A stretch of DNA of 64,000 bases. Origin: Forficula auricularia. Lineage: Eukaryota; Arthropoda; Insecta; Dermaptera; Forficulidae. A program made the translations under genes and the position numbers. This document shows positions 22,799-33,720 of this stretch, piece by piece; position 1 is the first letter of the stretch, and every line of letters begins with the position of its first letter. The stretch covers positions 6,380,191 to 6,444,190 of the forward strand of contig JALMQS010000030.1 in the NCBI GenBank assembly GCA_024734495.1, read 5' to 3'. The notes under the pieces were generated by a model. The model saw only the letters and a list, made by a program, of their open reading frames with translations, was not told where the DNA came from and did no database searches.

Positions 22799-23764
22799 AA
22801 AAAATAATTTTTAAGAAAAAAATAAAAACCGACTTCAAAAAATTAAATGCAATAAATAAAATACACTAAAAGGTATAAAATAATTATTATCTTATTTAGT
22901 TACAACTAAACGACGAAATATTAACATGAAATTACTTTTTGAAGTCGGTACCAAACAAACTATACCTATAAGCGAGCGTACCCGCCAAACGTACTAAGTA
23001 AGATCCGTCGAGTGCGATTCATAAAAGGTATATGTTTGGCACCAACTTCAAAAGGTAATTTCATGTTAATATTTCGTCGTTTAGTTGTAACTAAATAAGA
23101 TAATAATTATTTTATACCTTTTAGTGTATTTTATTTGTTGCATTTAATTTTTTGAAGTCGGTTTTTATTTTTTCTTAAAAATTATTTTTATTTTCTCTTT
23201 TTAGTGATGTTATTAATAGTGATCATATCATCAGAACTTGACCAAATTAATATGACACCATCCCTAGACACCCCTTTCGGATAAAAAAAGAACCATCGAA
23301 ATCGGTTCATAAGCAAAGAGGTTAGTCCTGTTTACATGCACCGGCAAGTAGCACTGTATGATGCATCGGATCCGCAAAGACCCTTGCAGTTACCGAAGAG
23401 CGGCTGACAAGGGAGTTAAGCAGGTTTGTAGACGAAGTTGCCGGGAATTGATAGCCGGGAGCGAGTTCCAGTTCACTTGAAGTCATGGGGATATCATGCA
23501 CTTGCGACGAGCTGTCCGGGCACTAGTTCTCCAAAGCCAAAAAAAGTTGGTCCTAAGCAAACCTGACAAAAATGGTCTAATACCTATGAAAATAAAAAAA
23601 CGAAAAAAAATGGGACCAATCGGAAGCTAGACTGGACATAATGCAAAAAAAATTTTCAAAATCGGTTGACAATTGGCGGAGATATGAGGTAACATAGGCA
23701 CAAAAAAAAAAAAAAAAAAAAAATTCAGTCGAATAGAGAACCTCCTCCTTTTTTGAAGTCGGTT
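22799..23764. mobile_element. fold-back element, family A, copy 2
   Basis: Same hairpin and end structure as copy 1: AAAAACCGACTTCAAAAAAT near 22,824, terminal TTTTTTGAAGTCGGTT. It carries a 216-bp foreign insert at 23,330-23,545. Text around its two sides (CTGTTAAATTCCGCAAAC at 22,607 and 23,788) is a direct repeat in the flanks. Confidence 0.75.
23330..23545 (+). mobile_element. GC-rich retroposed insert with A tail and target duplication
   Basis: Absent from the other family A copies. Flanked by 9-bp near-repeats GTTAGTCCT (23,321) and GTTGGTCCT (23,546), and ends in AAAAAAA directly before the second copy. These are marks of target-primed insertion. The 216-bp body is strikingly GC-rich for this window and has no recognised RNA or protein homology; no clear A/B boxes. 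Confidence 0.6.
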
Positions 23765-23814
23765 AATTATATAAATACATTTCATTCTGTTAAATTCCGC
23801 AAACTTTTCTCTTT

Positions 23815-23854
23815 AAAAAAATTTTTTATAAAAAAAAAATAAAACCGACTTCTA
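23815..23854 (+). repeat. left-end fragment of family A
   Basis: TTTTTTATAAAAAAAAAATA then AAACCGACTTCTAA matches only the left terminus of the family. Confidence 0.5.
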
Positions 23855-24080
23855 AGAGAGAGAATGGGAGGAGGAGAGGAGAGAATACCAATCGATTTGA
23901 TTGGGGAATAATGGAATTTAAATAATTATCGGAAAAGAGGTTTTTTTATCTAATTAGATTTTTCCTCTTATTAAAAACAAGGACTAAAGATTAATAAGGA
24001 CACTCGATGGTGGAGAAGCAATCTCCGAAATCGAAGCTAAAATACAAGGTATACATTAATTAATGTAAAATAATTGGTTT

Positions 24081-25168
24081 AATAAAATTTATAAAAAAAA
24101 AAAAAAAAAAAACCGACTTCTAAAAAAATTAAATGCAACAAATAAAATAATAATAACTTAAAAATAAAATAAAATACACTAAAAGGGATAAAATAATTAT
24201 CTAATTTAGTTACAACTTAACGACGAAATATTAACATGAAATCACTTTTTGAAGTCGGTGCCAAACATATATATTTTATGAATCAAACTCGAAGGATCTT
24301 ACTTAGTACGTTTGGCGAGTACACTCGCTTATATAGTTTGTTTGGCACCGACTTCAAAAAGTGATTTCATGTTAATATTTCGTCGTTTAGTTGTAACTAA
24401 ATTAGTTAATTATTTTATACTTTGTTAGTGTATTTTATTTTATTTTTGAGTTCTTATTATTTTATTTGTTGCATTTAATTTTTTTGAAGTCGGTTTTATT
24501 TTTTTATAAAAATTATTTTTCTTTTTAGTGATGTTATTAATAGTGATTTAATATAATACCTTGCATGCATCTCATAAGAGAAAGCATCGGGCAAATGAAT
24601 CAGAAAATGATAATAAAATTCAATTCAGAAATATAGAAATTCTCCCGAAACGTTTGTGGATTTCAAATGAATGTTTTAAGATTTTTTTTTATAAAAGATT
24701 TTATTTATTATAACTTCGATTATTTGCTCATAAGAATTGGAGATTTACGTTATTTCGTCATTGATTATATCATCAGAACTTGACCAAATTAGTATGGGAC
24801 CACTCCTAAGGTACCCCTTTCCAATAAAAAAGAATAATCGAAATCGGTCCACGTAGCAAAAGTTCTCGCCGAACATACATAAAATAAATAAATAAATACT
24901 TAGATATCTTGACTATCTTGGAGCGATACTGATCCAAAAGCAAAAATAATCATCAAAATCGGTCCATAAACAAAGAAGTTATGGGTGAACAAACATATCA
25001 AAAAAGGTCCAATACCAATGTAAAAAAGGGACCAATCGGATACTATACTGAAGCCAATGCAAAAAAATTATTAAAATCGGTTCACAATTAGCTAAGATAT
25101 CAGGTAACATAGACAAATAAAAAAAATTCAGTCGAATAGAGAACCTCCTCCTTTTTTGAAGTCGATTA
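24081..25168. mobile_element. fold-back element, family A, copy 3
   Basis: Left end is a long A run, then ACCGACTTC. Hairpin arms at about 24,110-24,270 and 24,335-24,500. Right end CCTCCTTTTTTGAAGTCGAT. It contains an additional AAAAAGGTCCAATACC segment shared with copy 4. Confidence 0.75.
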
Positions 25169-25202
25169 AAAATAATTAAGACATAAAAAAATAAATTATG
25201 TT

Positions 25203-25549
25203 TTAAAAAAAACTGAAAAAACGCTTCTAAAAAGTACAAAATAATGTAGGTATTACCGAGGGGTGAACCGCGACCTGATATCGTGTACACCTACTTCCAC
25301 TTTCATACCAAGTAGAAGACAATAGATGAGGGAGCATTATCTAATAAATTCCAAAATAATTCCACATAATTCCAAAGAAGTGTACACTTAATTCCAATCG
25401 TGGTTCACCCCTCGGGTAATACTTAATCAAAAGGGTGGGGCACTTTGTCGAAATTAATTAAAAGTTCATGTTTCTGTACCCCACACTTTTTGATTAAGTA
25501 TTACATTATTTTGTACTTTTTAGAAGCGTGTTTTTTAGTTTTTTTTTTT
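25203..25549. repeat. palindrome with a MITE in one arm
   Basis: CTTCTAAAAAGTACAAAATA (25,224) is repeated inverted up to 25,530, and TACTTAATCAAAAGGGTGGG is matched by CCCCACACTTTTTGATTAAG. The left arm is broken by the MITE at 25,257-25,414, while the right arm shows the uninterrupted sequence. Confidence 0.7.
25257..25414. mobile_element. MITE, same family as 20,335
   Basis: Ends CGAGGGGTGAACCGCGAC and TCGTGGTTCACCCCTCG are inverted repeats; flanks GGTATTAC and GGTAATAC differ at one of 8 positions. 158 bp; lacks the regular minisatellite of the first copy but has AATTCCA repeats. Confidence 0.8.
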
Positions 25550-26797
25550 AATATTATTATTTGATTTTTCAAATTGAATTTATTATTCAATTATATTATC
25601 TCCAGTATGGTAAAATGAAACATCTTAAATGATTGATTAAGGTGCTTGTAAACACGAAACAAGATTAAATAAATAATAATAAATTTCTTTCAAATTTCAG
25701 AATAATTTATTTTTTATTTTATTTTATTTATTTATTTATTTATTTTTTGGGGGGGGGGATCATAAATGGCTAAATTTTATTTTAATTTAATCTTCAATCA
25801 TTCTTGTTCTCTTTAGAATCTATTTTACCCTAATAAAGGAGAAAAAAATCGTATCAACCTATCTTGACAAGTCCTAAGTCGACACTTTTTTTAAGAATCC
25901 AATATAAAAAGAAAAAATGTTATTGTGGAGGGGATGGAAAATTTACGATCCGTTCTTTACTTTCTGTTGTCATTGCATAATTGACATGTCACCGGGCAAA
26001 GAAGAAAAGTAAAGAAGCATGTCTGACCGAATGTCCGTCCATTCCACGCTGTGTGGGAGGTTGTATACTGTGTATGTGTAGTGAAGATGGGCAGTCTTGG
26101 AGAGGGAAATGAGAAAAGCAACCAGGGCTCGTAAATCTTCTTCTCATCTTTCATTCTAGCATATAGCCTGAGAACTTCACATTAGATGCACGTGGAGAAT
26201 GTTGATTTCTTGATATCAAAATGGGAAACGAGTGAAGGGGGGTTAATCCAAATGTCTCGAGGGTAATCTATGTAGTTCTATTTTTCAACTTTATCATCTC
26301 TAGTATGAAAACGAAGAAATAACCAAAATGTCTGGAACGTAAAATATAAATAATGGAGAATGAAATTCAATTTTTGGACATGGATGGAAATGGATGGAGT
26401 GTTTATTTATTACTCGGTATGCTCGGATACCAGGCAATATTAATGTATGACGTAAAAAGTTCTTTGTGGTGTCAACATGTTTGTTAAAATAAGGAAATGA
26501 TTGGATCTTTACCTTTTGAATAGGTCGTTTCTAAATTGCATCAAGAGTGACAAGTATGAAAAGTTCGTTCTGAAGTCAAAATGTGTATACCATAATTCCA
26601 AAATACAAGTAAATATCTAAACTGGATATCTATCTTTTCTGATATCATGTTTCTAAATTGCATTAATTATAAACGGTTAAATTTTATTATAATACAATCT
26701 TTATCAATATTTAATTCTCAGTAGAGAATCTTCTTTAATACAGGTTTCTGGATTGTTGTTCCCTTATTTTTATTTTATAATATTCGTGATTACAATT
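25550..26797. other. no gene seen
   Basis: AT-rich with a TTTA microsatellite and G9 run near 25,720-25,760. 25,930-26,160 is GC-elevated but its frame (minus) shows no known motif. Confidence 0.4.
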
Positions 26798-26910
26798 AGG
26801 GGCCGTCCATAAATTACGTCACACGAATTTCATTATTTTTGGACCCCCTCCCCCTGTGCCACATTCGGTCACATTTTCATTGAGCTCCTCTGTATTGTGA
26901 CGTCACACTA
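26798..26910 (+). repeat. one end of a GGGGCCGTCCATAAATTACG repeat
   Basis: GGGGCCGTCCATAAATTACG then TCACACG is a common animal terminal-repeat type. The related full element at 41,702-42,100 shows both ends; here no second end is found. Confidence 0.5.
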
Positions 26911-26975
26911 TCCCTTTTATATCCTAATATATTTTTTTTAATTTTAATTTGACTTTTGTGACATCACAATTTTTG

Positions 26976-27021
26976 ATATCATGTTTCACCTAAAACCTAC
27001 ACCACTTTCCCTAAGTAAAAT
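26976..27021 (-). repeat. 45-bp repeat shared with 44,232-44,277
   Basis: ATGTTTCACCTAAAACCTAC plus ACCACTTTCCCTAAGTAAA is the inverted copy of the block just left of the palindrome at 44,279. Confidence 0.6.
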
Positions 27022-27917
27022 TTAAATGCTAACTCACAATTAGCGTTATACCATTTTGAATACACCCAAAAAAAGTTTCCACAAGGCCTCCTAATTGTTA
27101 TCAAGAATATTATAAAATAATAATATTTATCCTTTATCTTGAGAATTTTTGGTTTAAAATTTTTTAGCTCAAACCGTTTCCAGTCGAAAAGTATCAGAAT
27201 CACTAAATACCCAGAGAGCGCGTACCGAGTATTAAAAATTCATTTTTTTCTTGAAAATCTATGTTTTCATTGAAATTTTCATTTTACCATTTAATCTAAT
27301 TCTACAATACCTAATTCTTCTGGGATTTAGAGCCACAGCTTCAATTAAATTAAAAAGTAAAAAAAATAAAATCTAAATCAATGGATGAAAAAACGAAAGT
27401 TAAGGAATATATTCAGAGTAGATTTACGAATAGATTGTTTCTTGTTCTATATACGAGCCAAAGTTACAGGGATATCAAGAGGAAGGAAGAAGAAGTAAAA
27501 AGTGCGTTTCGGATTCGATTCTTCATCAATAAATAAATAAAAAATAAACGAATAAAAAGATCTCTTTCTGAGCAATTGAATATAGGGGCAAAAAATACTT
27601 TACTATTTCCAATGTAGATGATATGTAAGCCAATAGTCGAGATCGGAGATTAAAGAAATTTCAATGCAATACGAGGCTCGCTTATTATTATTATTATTAA
27701 AGGCGACAAGACGCTTCTTTATCAGTGGACTGGATCTCGACTTGGTCAGTAAACGAAAGCCGCATCACAAAGATCTCATCAATCCTATATTTTGAATAAT
27801 TTATCGATTTCCGATGAGTATTGCAAAATGGCTTCAAGAGCCTATTTTATTAAAAATATATGGATTAAATCTCATATATTAAGAAGAAATAAAAGCAATA
27901 TATCGATGTAACCCTGA

Positions 27918-27988
27918 AGAAGACAGAGAATCGAACCCTGGACCTTTATATGTCTAGTATAATGATCCAATGAGCTAGCTAGGCCCCA
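27918..27988 (-). repeat. tRNA-like SINE head
   Basis: Minus strand: GGGGCCTAGCTAGCTCATTG then GATC (A-box-like) and AGGGTTCGATTCTC (B box at 27,928-27,940), about 70 nt like a tRNA. No intact acceptor stem is apparent, so a tRNA-derived SINE or pseudogene is more likely than a working tRNA. Confidence 0.55.
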
Positions 27989-28489
27989 GTATATTACTCG
28001 GTACGCCCGGCAGATATGTATTGAATTCAGGCAAATTTTTTTTTTGCTCATTCTGGTGAAAAATGTTCGGAGCGTGGAGAAAAATCATTTTGTTGACTAT
28101 GATTATTTTTCTGTCTGTGTATGTAGATTTAGATATACACGATAACTTGAGAAGAAATTTAGTTCTTGTGCTAAAATATTTGTATTTCCAATGCGGAGAA
28201 GTGATTAGATTTTGGGCTTTCTAGATATAGATCTACAGGTTAAAAATGCAAAATTATTCCAAAAATATCATTTTTAGAATATTTTTTGAGATTTGAAACG
28301 TTTGTATAGTAAAAAATAATAAACAATCCAACAGGTGTGTTTTGTATAATATTATTCACCAAAACTCTACACAGGGTACCAAGTCTTGAAACAGTTTTCC
28401 TTTTTCCACCAATTTAAAATTTTAAGAATCACTATGAAATGTGAAAATTATTATTTACCATATAATAGATCATTTTTAATGTTTAGAAA

Positions 28490-28655
28490 TGATACAGAAA
28501 AAAAAATTGAATTTTTATTTTGTAGTAGATCCCAGATGGAATTAATGATTTTAAATTATATATCAAAAGGTTGTTTTTTTTCACCCACCTCGGGAATCGA
28601 ACTTGAGTGCCAAAATTAATAATCCGGGCCAATTGGCCACCTTGTGAGGTGAACC
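28490..28655 (-). mobile_element. tRNA-like SINE
   Basis: Minus strand: AAGGTGGCCAATTGGCCCGG, B box AAGTTCGATTCCCGAG (28,590-28,605), then a body AAACAACCTTTTGATATATA with ATTCCATCTGGGATC. The same body follows the B box at 46,790. Confidence 0.6.
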
Positions 28656-30771
28656 CTTCTGGCATAACTATGTATCAGGCTAAATATTTCACTCGAAGAT
28701 TTAAATCTTTATTTGTAAAATTTCGCAGTCTAGTGAATCTAAATTTAAACAGAACCATGCTATTTACTATATAAAAAAATGGTTGAGTGTTAAGAAAAAA
28801 TAATTAATTCCACCTCGGATCTTGCGATTTCCTTTGAAATTTTATTTATTAGATGCATCTAATTAATTTTTAAGTTTAATGATTGTAATTATGTAGGTTT
28901 AATAAATGATAAAATTATTACAATAGATACCTATGCTTACTAAATATCTGCCTCACTTTAAATTTAATGATTTGCTAGTAAACATTATGGAGCCGAGAAT
29001 AAATAAAAAAGTTTAAGAAGTGCTGATCTAAATATTATAATTTTGAATACCGTATATTCGTTTTCATGAGAAGTGGTTGGATGGTTTAACTATTTGTTTA
29101 TATTTAGAAACAATTTTTTTGCTTCATTTAAGAAAGGAAGCAATATGGTAACTTGTTTAAATGATTTGTCAAATAATTCAATTACATTAAATTATTTCAC
29201 CTTCATTGGAGACTTAAATGCCATTTGACTTGTGATCCTTAATAATAAAGAAAGAATAAGTAAAATCGGATTCGTATAAAACTTTGTAACTCGCAGGTTA
29301 TTACTTAAGTGACTTTATAAAGCGATATAACATTTAGCTGAGGGCAGATTTGTAGGAGTCTCGCGTGCCTCACGAAGCCACACACAGACACATACATATT
29401 ACATCCACCAACACACACAGAATACATCCAACCAAGCGCATCGATAGTTGGAATTTACAAGTCGGTAATGTAGCGCGCCCCCTACGGGTCAAGGAATGCA
29501 GGCATATTTGGATTTTTTTCTTTCTAATTCTCCTTTTGTTTTCTATCTCTGGTTTATAAGGACAATGAGGTGGATGATTTTTTATTTTTCATAAGGATCT
29601 TTTAAAACACAAACATTTACTTGTTGTCCCATGTTGTCAGGGGAATTATGATTATTATTTCAGGGGTAACTTTTTTTGTTTGTATTTGTTCCTAGGAGGT
29701 CAAATGAAAAACGAAGATTTATCATCAAAGAACAAACGACAATCGATTCTGTATTAAGCAGAAATTATTCAGGTATGTTTGTTTCTTTAGTTAAAATAGA
29801 AAAATTATTAGAAAAAAAAACCTCGAAGAAATACAAAACAGAGATCAAAAGGGTATATATTGATTGGTAATTTATTTTCATGTGGATTCAGATTTAGTAG
29901 TAAACTTACTTATACATGAGAATATTTATCTCTGGTTAATCCGATAATAAATCTTTGCTATTCATTGCTTCTGTAATATTAGAAAATAAAATATTAAATT
30001 ATTATTTTTATCCCAAGAGGTGAGTCGCGCTATCTAACGATAGATCACAATAAGTTTTCGAAAAAGTAAAATCGTCTTTCAAAAATCGATCAAATGCGAC
30101 TGGGATGTCAAAATATAAATGATAAAATAACATGTTTAATAAAATTTTAATTCATTCTATTCAAATGTATCTCACTTTTCGAGAGTGCGCACTGTACCTT
30201 TATTTTGACGGAGGGTCCTCAACATTTTTTTTAAATTTACTAATTATCTACTATATAAGATAACAAACTTTAAATACAGATCAAATTTCAAGTTGCTAGC
30301 TCTAATAGTTTAGAATCTACAGGTCTATAACAGAAGGGCGAATATTTTAAGTATTAATTTAAGTAAGTCTAAGTGATACTTTTCCTCTAAATATCATTTC
30401 GAAAACATAAGTTACTTTAAGAGTTGGATAAGGCTAATTTAACTGATAAGTTAGTTTGAGTTTGGTTGGAGCTTAATTCCAAGAGATTCATTTTTTAATT
30501 ATCGAAACTAATTATATTATAGCAAACAAAATTTTTTTTTCAAGTACTCACTGAGTACTATAGATACTTTACTTCCATGAATTTTAAAGATTTTTAAATA
30601 TTCACATTTATAGAGATTTGTAGGCCCAGATTTCAATTATTTTAAGATAGATACAAATTATAGATTCATAATATGAAAGTTTTTCAAAGATTTAATATTG
30701 AAATTATTTTTCTATTAAAGAATATCAATTTGTATAAATGTAAAATAATGTAAAATAAATAATTGACTTAC
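28656..30771. other. dys intron, no gene seen
   Basis: Mostly AT-rich. A CA-rich patch at 29,375-29,430 and small open frames at 29,365-29,870 have no recognised homology. 30,000-30,210 is slightly GC-elevated and single-copy in the window. Confidence 0.45.
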
Positions 30772-30956
30772 TTTCGATCGAGGTGCATGAATTTCATATC
30801 CATCGTGTGAATGGAGGTGAAGACATTGGTGGCGCCCTGGACCACACATTCTCTGGTTTCAGGCATCGCAACGGGGGTGCATGTGGCCAAAAACACTGGC
30901 TCATTCCTCGAGCAGAGGGGTAAAAAGGATAAGAAATGTCCTTGGACCAGGACCAC
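30772..30956 (-). CDS. dys: dysfusion (bHLH-PAS factor), internal exon: end of PAS-A and PAS-A/B linker
   Basis: Internal coding exon of 185 nt: 61 complete codons plus two bases. The minus strand shows TTTGTTTAAG before GTGGTC at 30,956 (acceptor) and CGAAA/GTAAGT at 30,772 (donor, leaving phase 2). It begins VVLVQGHFLSFLPLCSRNEP and continues through PETRECVVQGATNVF to DMKFMHLDR. This is the end of PAS-A and the linker towards PAS-B in the Dysfusion/NPAS4 family. Joined to the 35,677 exon the reading frame is kept and gives GDQK followed by VVLVQG, as expected for the family. The upstream codons that extend this frame (MYISSLFK) are intronic. The donor is strong and consensus-like. The next exon should begin with the third base of a Lys or Asn codon and encode PAS-B; nothing matching it is seen between 1 and 30,771, so the downstream intron is over 30 kb or its exon was missed. 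Confidence 0.87.
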
Positions 30957-31769
30957 CTTAAACAAAGAAGAAATATACATTCAATTTAATGTAAAAGTGA
31001 AAAAACGTTAATAATAATAATTAAATGATAAGTTTATTACAATATACGTATCAGCCTTGATTAAAAATAATGTAAAATTAAATATTAAGTCAGGATATTT
31101 AAATTTTATTATTTATTGTTTAATTTAATCGAGCTTGAAATTTATCTAAAATGGACAATAATAAAATATAAGATTTTTTAAAAGACTGGTAACGTTTTGG
31201 TGGTTTTCAAAATATTTGGTAATAACGTTTTTTAAATAAAAAATATTAAAAACTAACTATCTAGTAGTATACTAAATGATGGAAACAGTAACTTTTTACT
31301 TTGTTTTTATTAGTTAACAGTGTCAACTAGCAAGTTGAATCTTGGTTGAAGAGTAAGTTTTTGTGCTAATTTCAGCTCGTTAGCTACTATCATTATTTTT
31401 TCCCAATCTTTTGCAATTGAAGTTCCAAGACTGGAAAGCTCAAAATCCTATCAGTTTTTCACTTAAAAAATATAAACAATTTGGTACCGTATTGAACTTC
31501 CTAAGATCTGTGATTCTTCTTGAGTTTTTTATATATCTATGCATCTTAGATTACAAAAATGAAAAATCGCTTAGATTTTGGGAGCCCTGTAGCTTTTATG
31601 ATTCCAAAATACACATAATCAAAACTTAATTCTTATCAATACCTAAGTCATTTGTCTTTTCAACAAGGTAGGTATTTTTTTAGATATTGATTAAATTTCT
31701 TTTGAAAAAATATTGTTATATTTAAAGTGAATGAAATCAAAATAAAATCTTAAACCACACCGAAGGGCT

Positions 31770-32420
31770 TATTGATTGATGTCATCATTGGTCTCTAAAA
31801 GGAATGTCCAGTTTATTCGGATTGAAATGATATTAAGATCTCGGGACATCCGTGGGACCATCCTCAAGTCCTGAAGAGGTCATTCATTGCAATGGCCTTG
31901 TCATATGGTCGATTTTATCAAAAGAAAACTATCGAAACATACACACAAGTCAAGAGCACAGAGGGCGACTGTTTTTCTATAAAGAAGCATGATTGGGCAT
32001 TTTGAGCCAAGATTCCTAATCTAATATGCGTCACAAAACCAAAGAACAGACCGATCAAAAGTAGAGGAAGACGAAGAGAATGGCCAACAAGAGGAGGGCT
32101 TGAGGATGATTAAAATGTCAAACGAGCGAATCTCGCCTTGGGAAAATTCAAGAGACAGATCAATGGAAAAATAAGAAAGATCCGTGGCGAAAAACGTTTC
32201 AAAGGCTCACTCTTTAGCTTATTCAATAGTAATCTCTTCCTATGGGCTGGGAGCTTAAACAGACAACAAATTGATTTGTGAAATAAAGTATTTAACGTTT
32301 TTGTTGTTGTTGCTGTTCATGACTTCTCGTTGAGCCGGATAGAATTGCGATTATATCCTAATCACTGGAGATATCACAGGGTAATTAAATTGAAATGGTT
32401 CGAAAGCGTGGAAATGATGG
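31770..32420. other. GC-elevated, apparently single-copy intronic block
   Basis: Inside the dys intron this stretch has a more balanced composition, no long runs, and no match elsewhere in the window. No open frame or splice-flanked exon is supported. A conserved non-coding or enhancer block is a possibility only. Confidence 0.3.
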
Positions 32421-32944
32421 GGGAGGGGTGCAGCCACCCAGCGAGCTGTCAAACTGCCTAAAATTTAAAAGAAAAACAGACACAGGGGCAGCAGTTAAGA
32501 CTTCGTGGGCGATATAAGAAATTTCCTTTAGATGGCTAGTTTAGAACAAATGAAAATTTGTATTACCTACTTTACCATATGTAAAAGAAATTGATTACAC
32601 ATCTGATCACTTATGAAAAAAGAAATGTAAAAAAAGGTGCTTTTGCTGTTCTTCATATTATTTCAAAAAGAGTTAAAACAATTTGGAAAAAATAGCGAAA
32701 TCAAGACGTGAAGGCCTACAAAAAAAACCTAATATTTTGATTGTAATTTTTAAAGTTTTTAAGAGATATTAATTATTGTTTTTTAAAAAATGTTAAGATT
32801 AAAAGTCAAATACAGATTTTCGAATTTCAGGGGAAATAAAATAAGCTCTTGATCTTAATTTTTCTTGAAAATTTATAATTTATTCTAAACAACAATAATA
32901 TAATAATATATATTTTATTTTCCTAAAAAAATTGAGGAATTTTT

Positions 32945-33720
32945 TATATGAGGGGTCTCAAAATAAAATTTTTTTTTAAAAGAGTTTGTAAAAATTGACT
33001 TTTTTGTGATATTTCAAGCAAATTATATTTTTTGTTTCTATCATAAATAATACCATTAAATAAAATATACTTAATTCTCGAGAAATTGAAATTTTTTTTG
33101 AAGAAAAATAAAAAAAAAATTATAATTATTAAAATAATCATACCATAAAGTGGCCAAATTGTAAAATTTTTCCTTTTGGCTTTTAACAAAAGTAGGTATA
33201 TAATATATTTTCATATCTTTTTAAAATATACTATTAAAAAAAGCCTAATACACGGGAAATTAATTTTTTTTTCTTATCAAAATCAATAAATTTCTCATGA
33301 GGAAAATTTTCTGTTTTAAAAGATGAAGAGGGGTCCCGAAAAGTGATTTTTCGTGATATATTAAGGAAATTATATTTTCCATCTCTTTTTTAAAAAATAC
33401 TTTAATACTCAAGTAAATAAAATTTTCGTTTTTTTCGTAGGAATCTTCTAAAATTTTGAGGTAAGGCGCAAAAAGTGAATTATTTTTAGATATTTTAACG
33501 AATATATATTGTTTTTCATATCTATCTAATAAAATGTAGAATTAAAAAAGTAATCCTAGGGAAATGAAATTTTATTTTAAAAAGCGAGAATTTTTTACCT
33601 AAAGGATTCTAGTATTATATATGTAAAATTTTATTTTTGAGAAAGGGTCCAAAAAGTGATTGTTTTATATACCTAAATAATTAGAACTAGAATAGACTAT
33701 GAAAAATGTTTCCTAAGGAA
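32945..33720 (+). repeat. diverged tandem array, units about 165-180 bp
   Basis: Four to five units share the order GGGTCYCAAAAAGTGA, TTTTGTGATAT, AAATTATATTTTYCAT and AAATGAAATTTT with heavy divergence. Units begin near 32,950, 33,330, 33,465 and 33,640, with a decayed one near 33,190. AT-rich; no coding. Confidence 0.5.

Noticed and set aside
27908..27940. CCTGAAGAAGACAGAGAATCG, resembling the hammerhead-like core
   Set aside because: The GAA part belongs to a tRNA-like B box on the other strand, and there is no stem I or GAAACGTC segment.
27918..27988. Functional tRNA gene
   Set aside because: A and B boxes are present but no consistent acceptor stem or anticodon arm can be drawn; tRNA-derived repeat is more likely.
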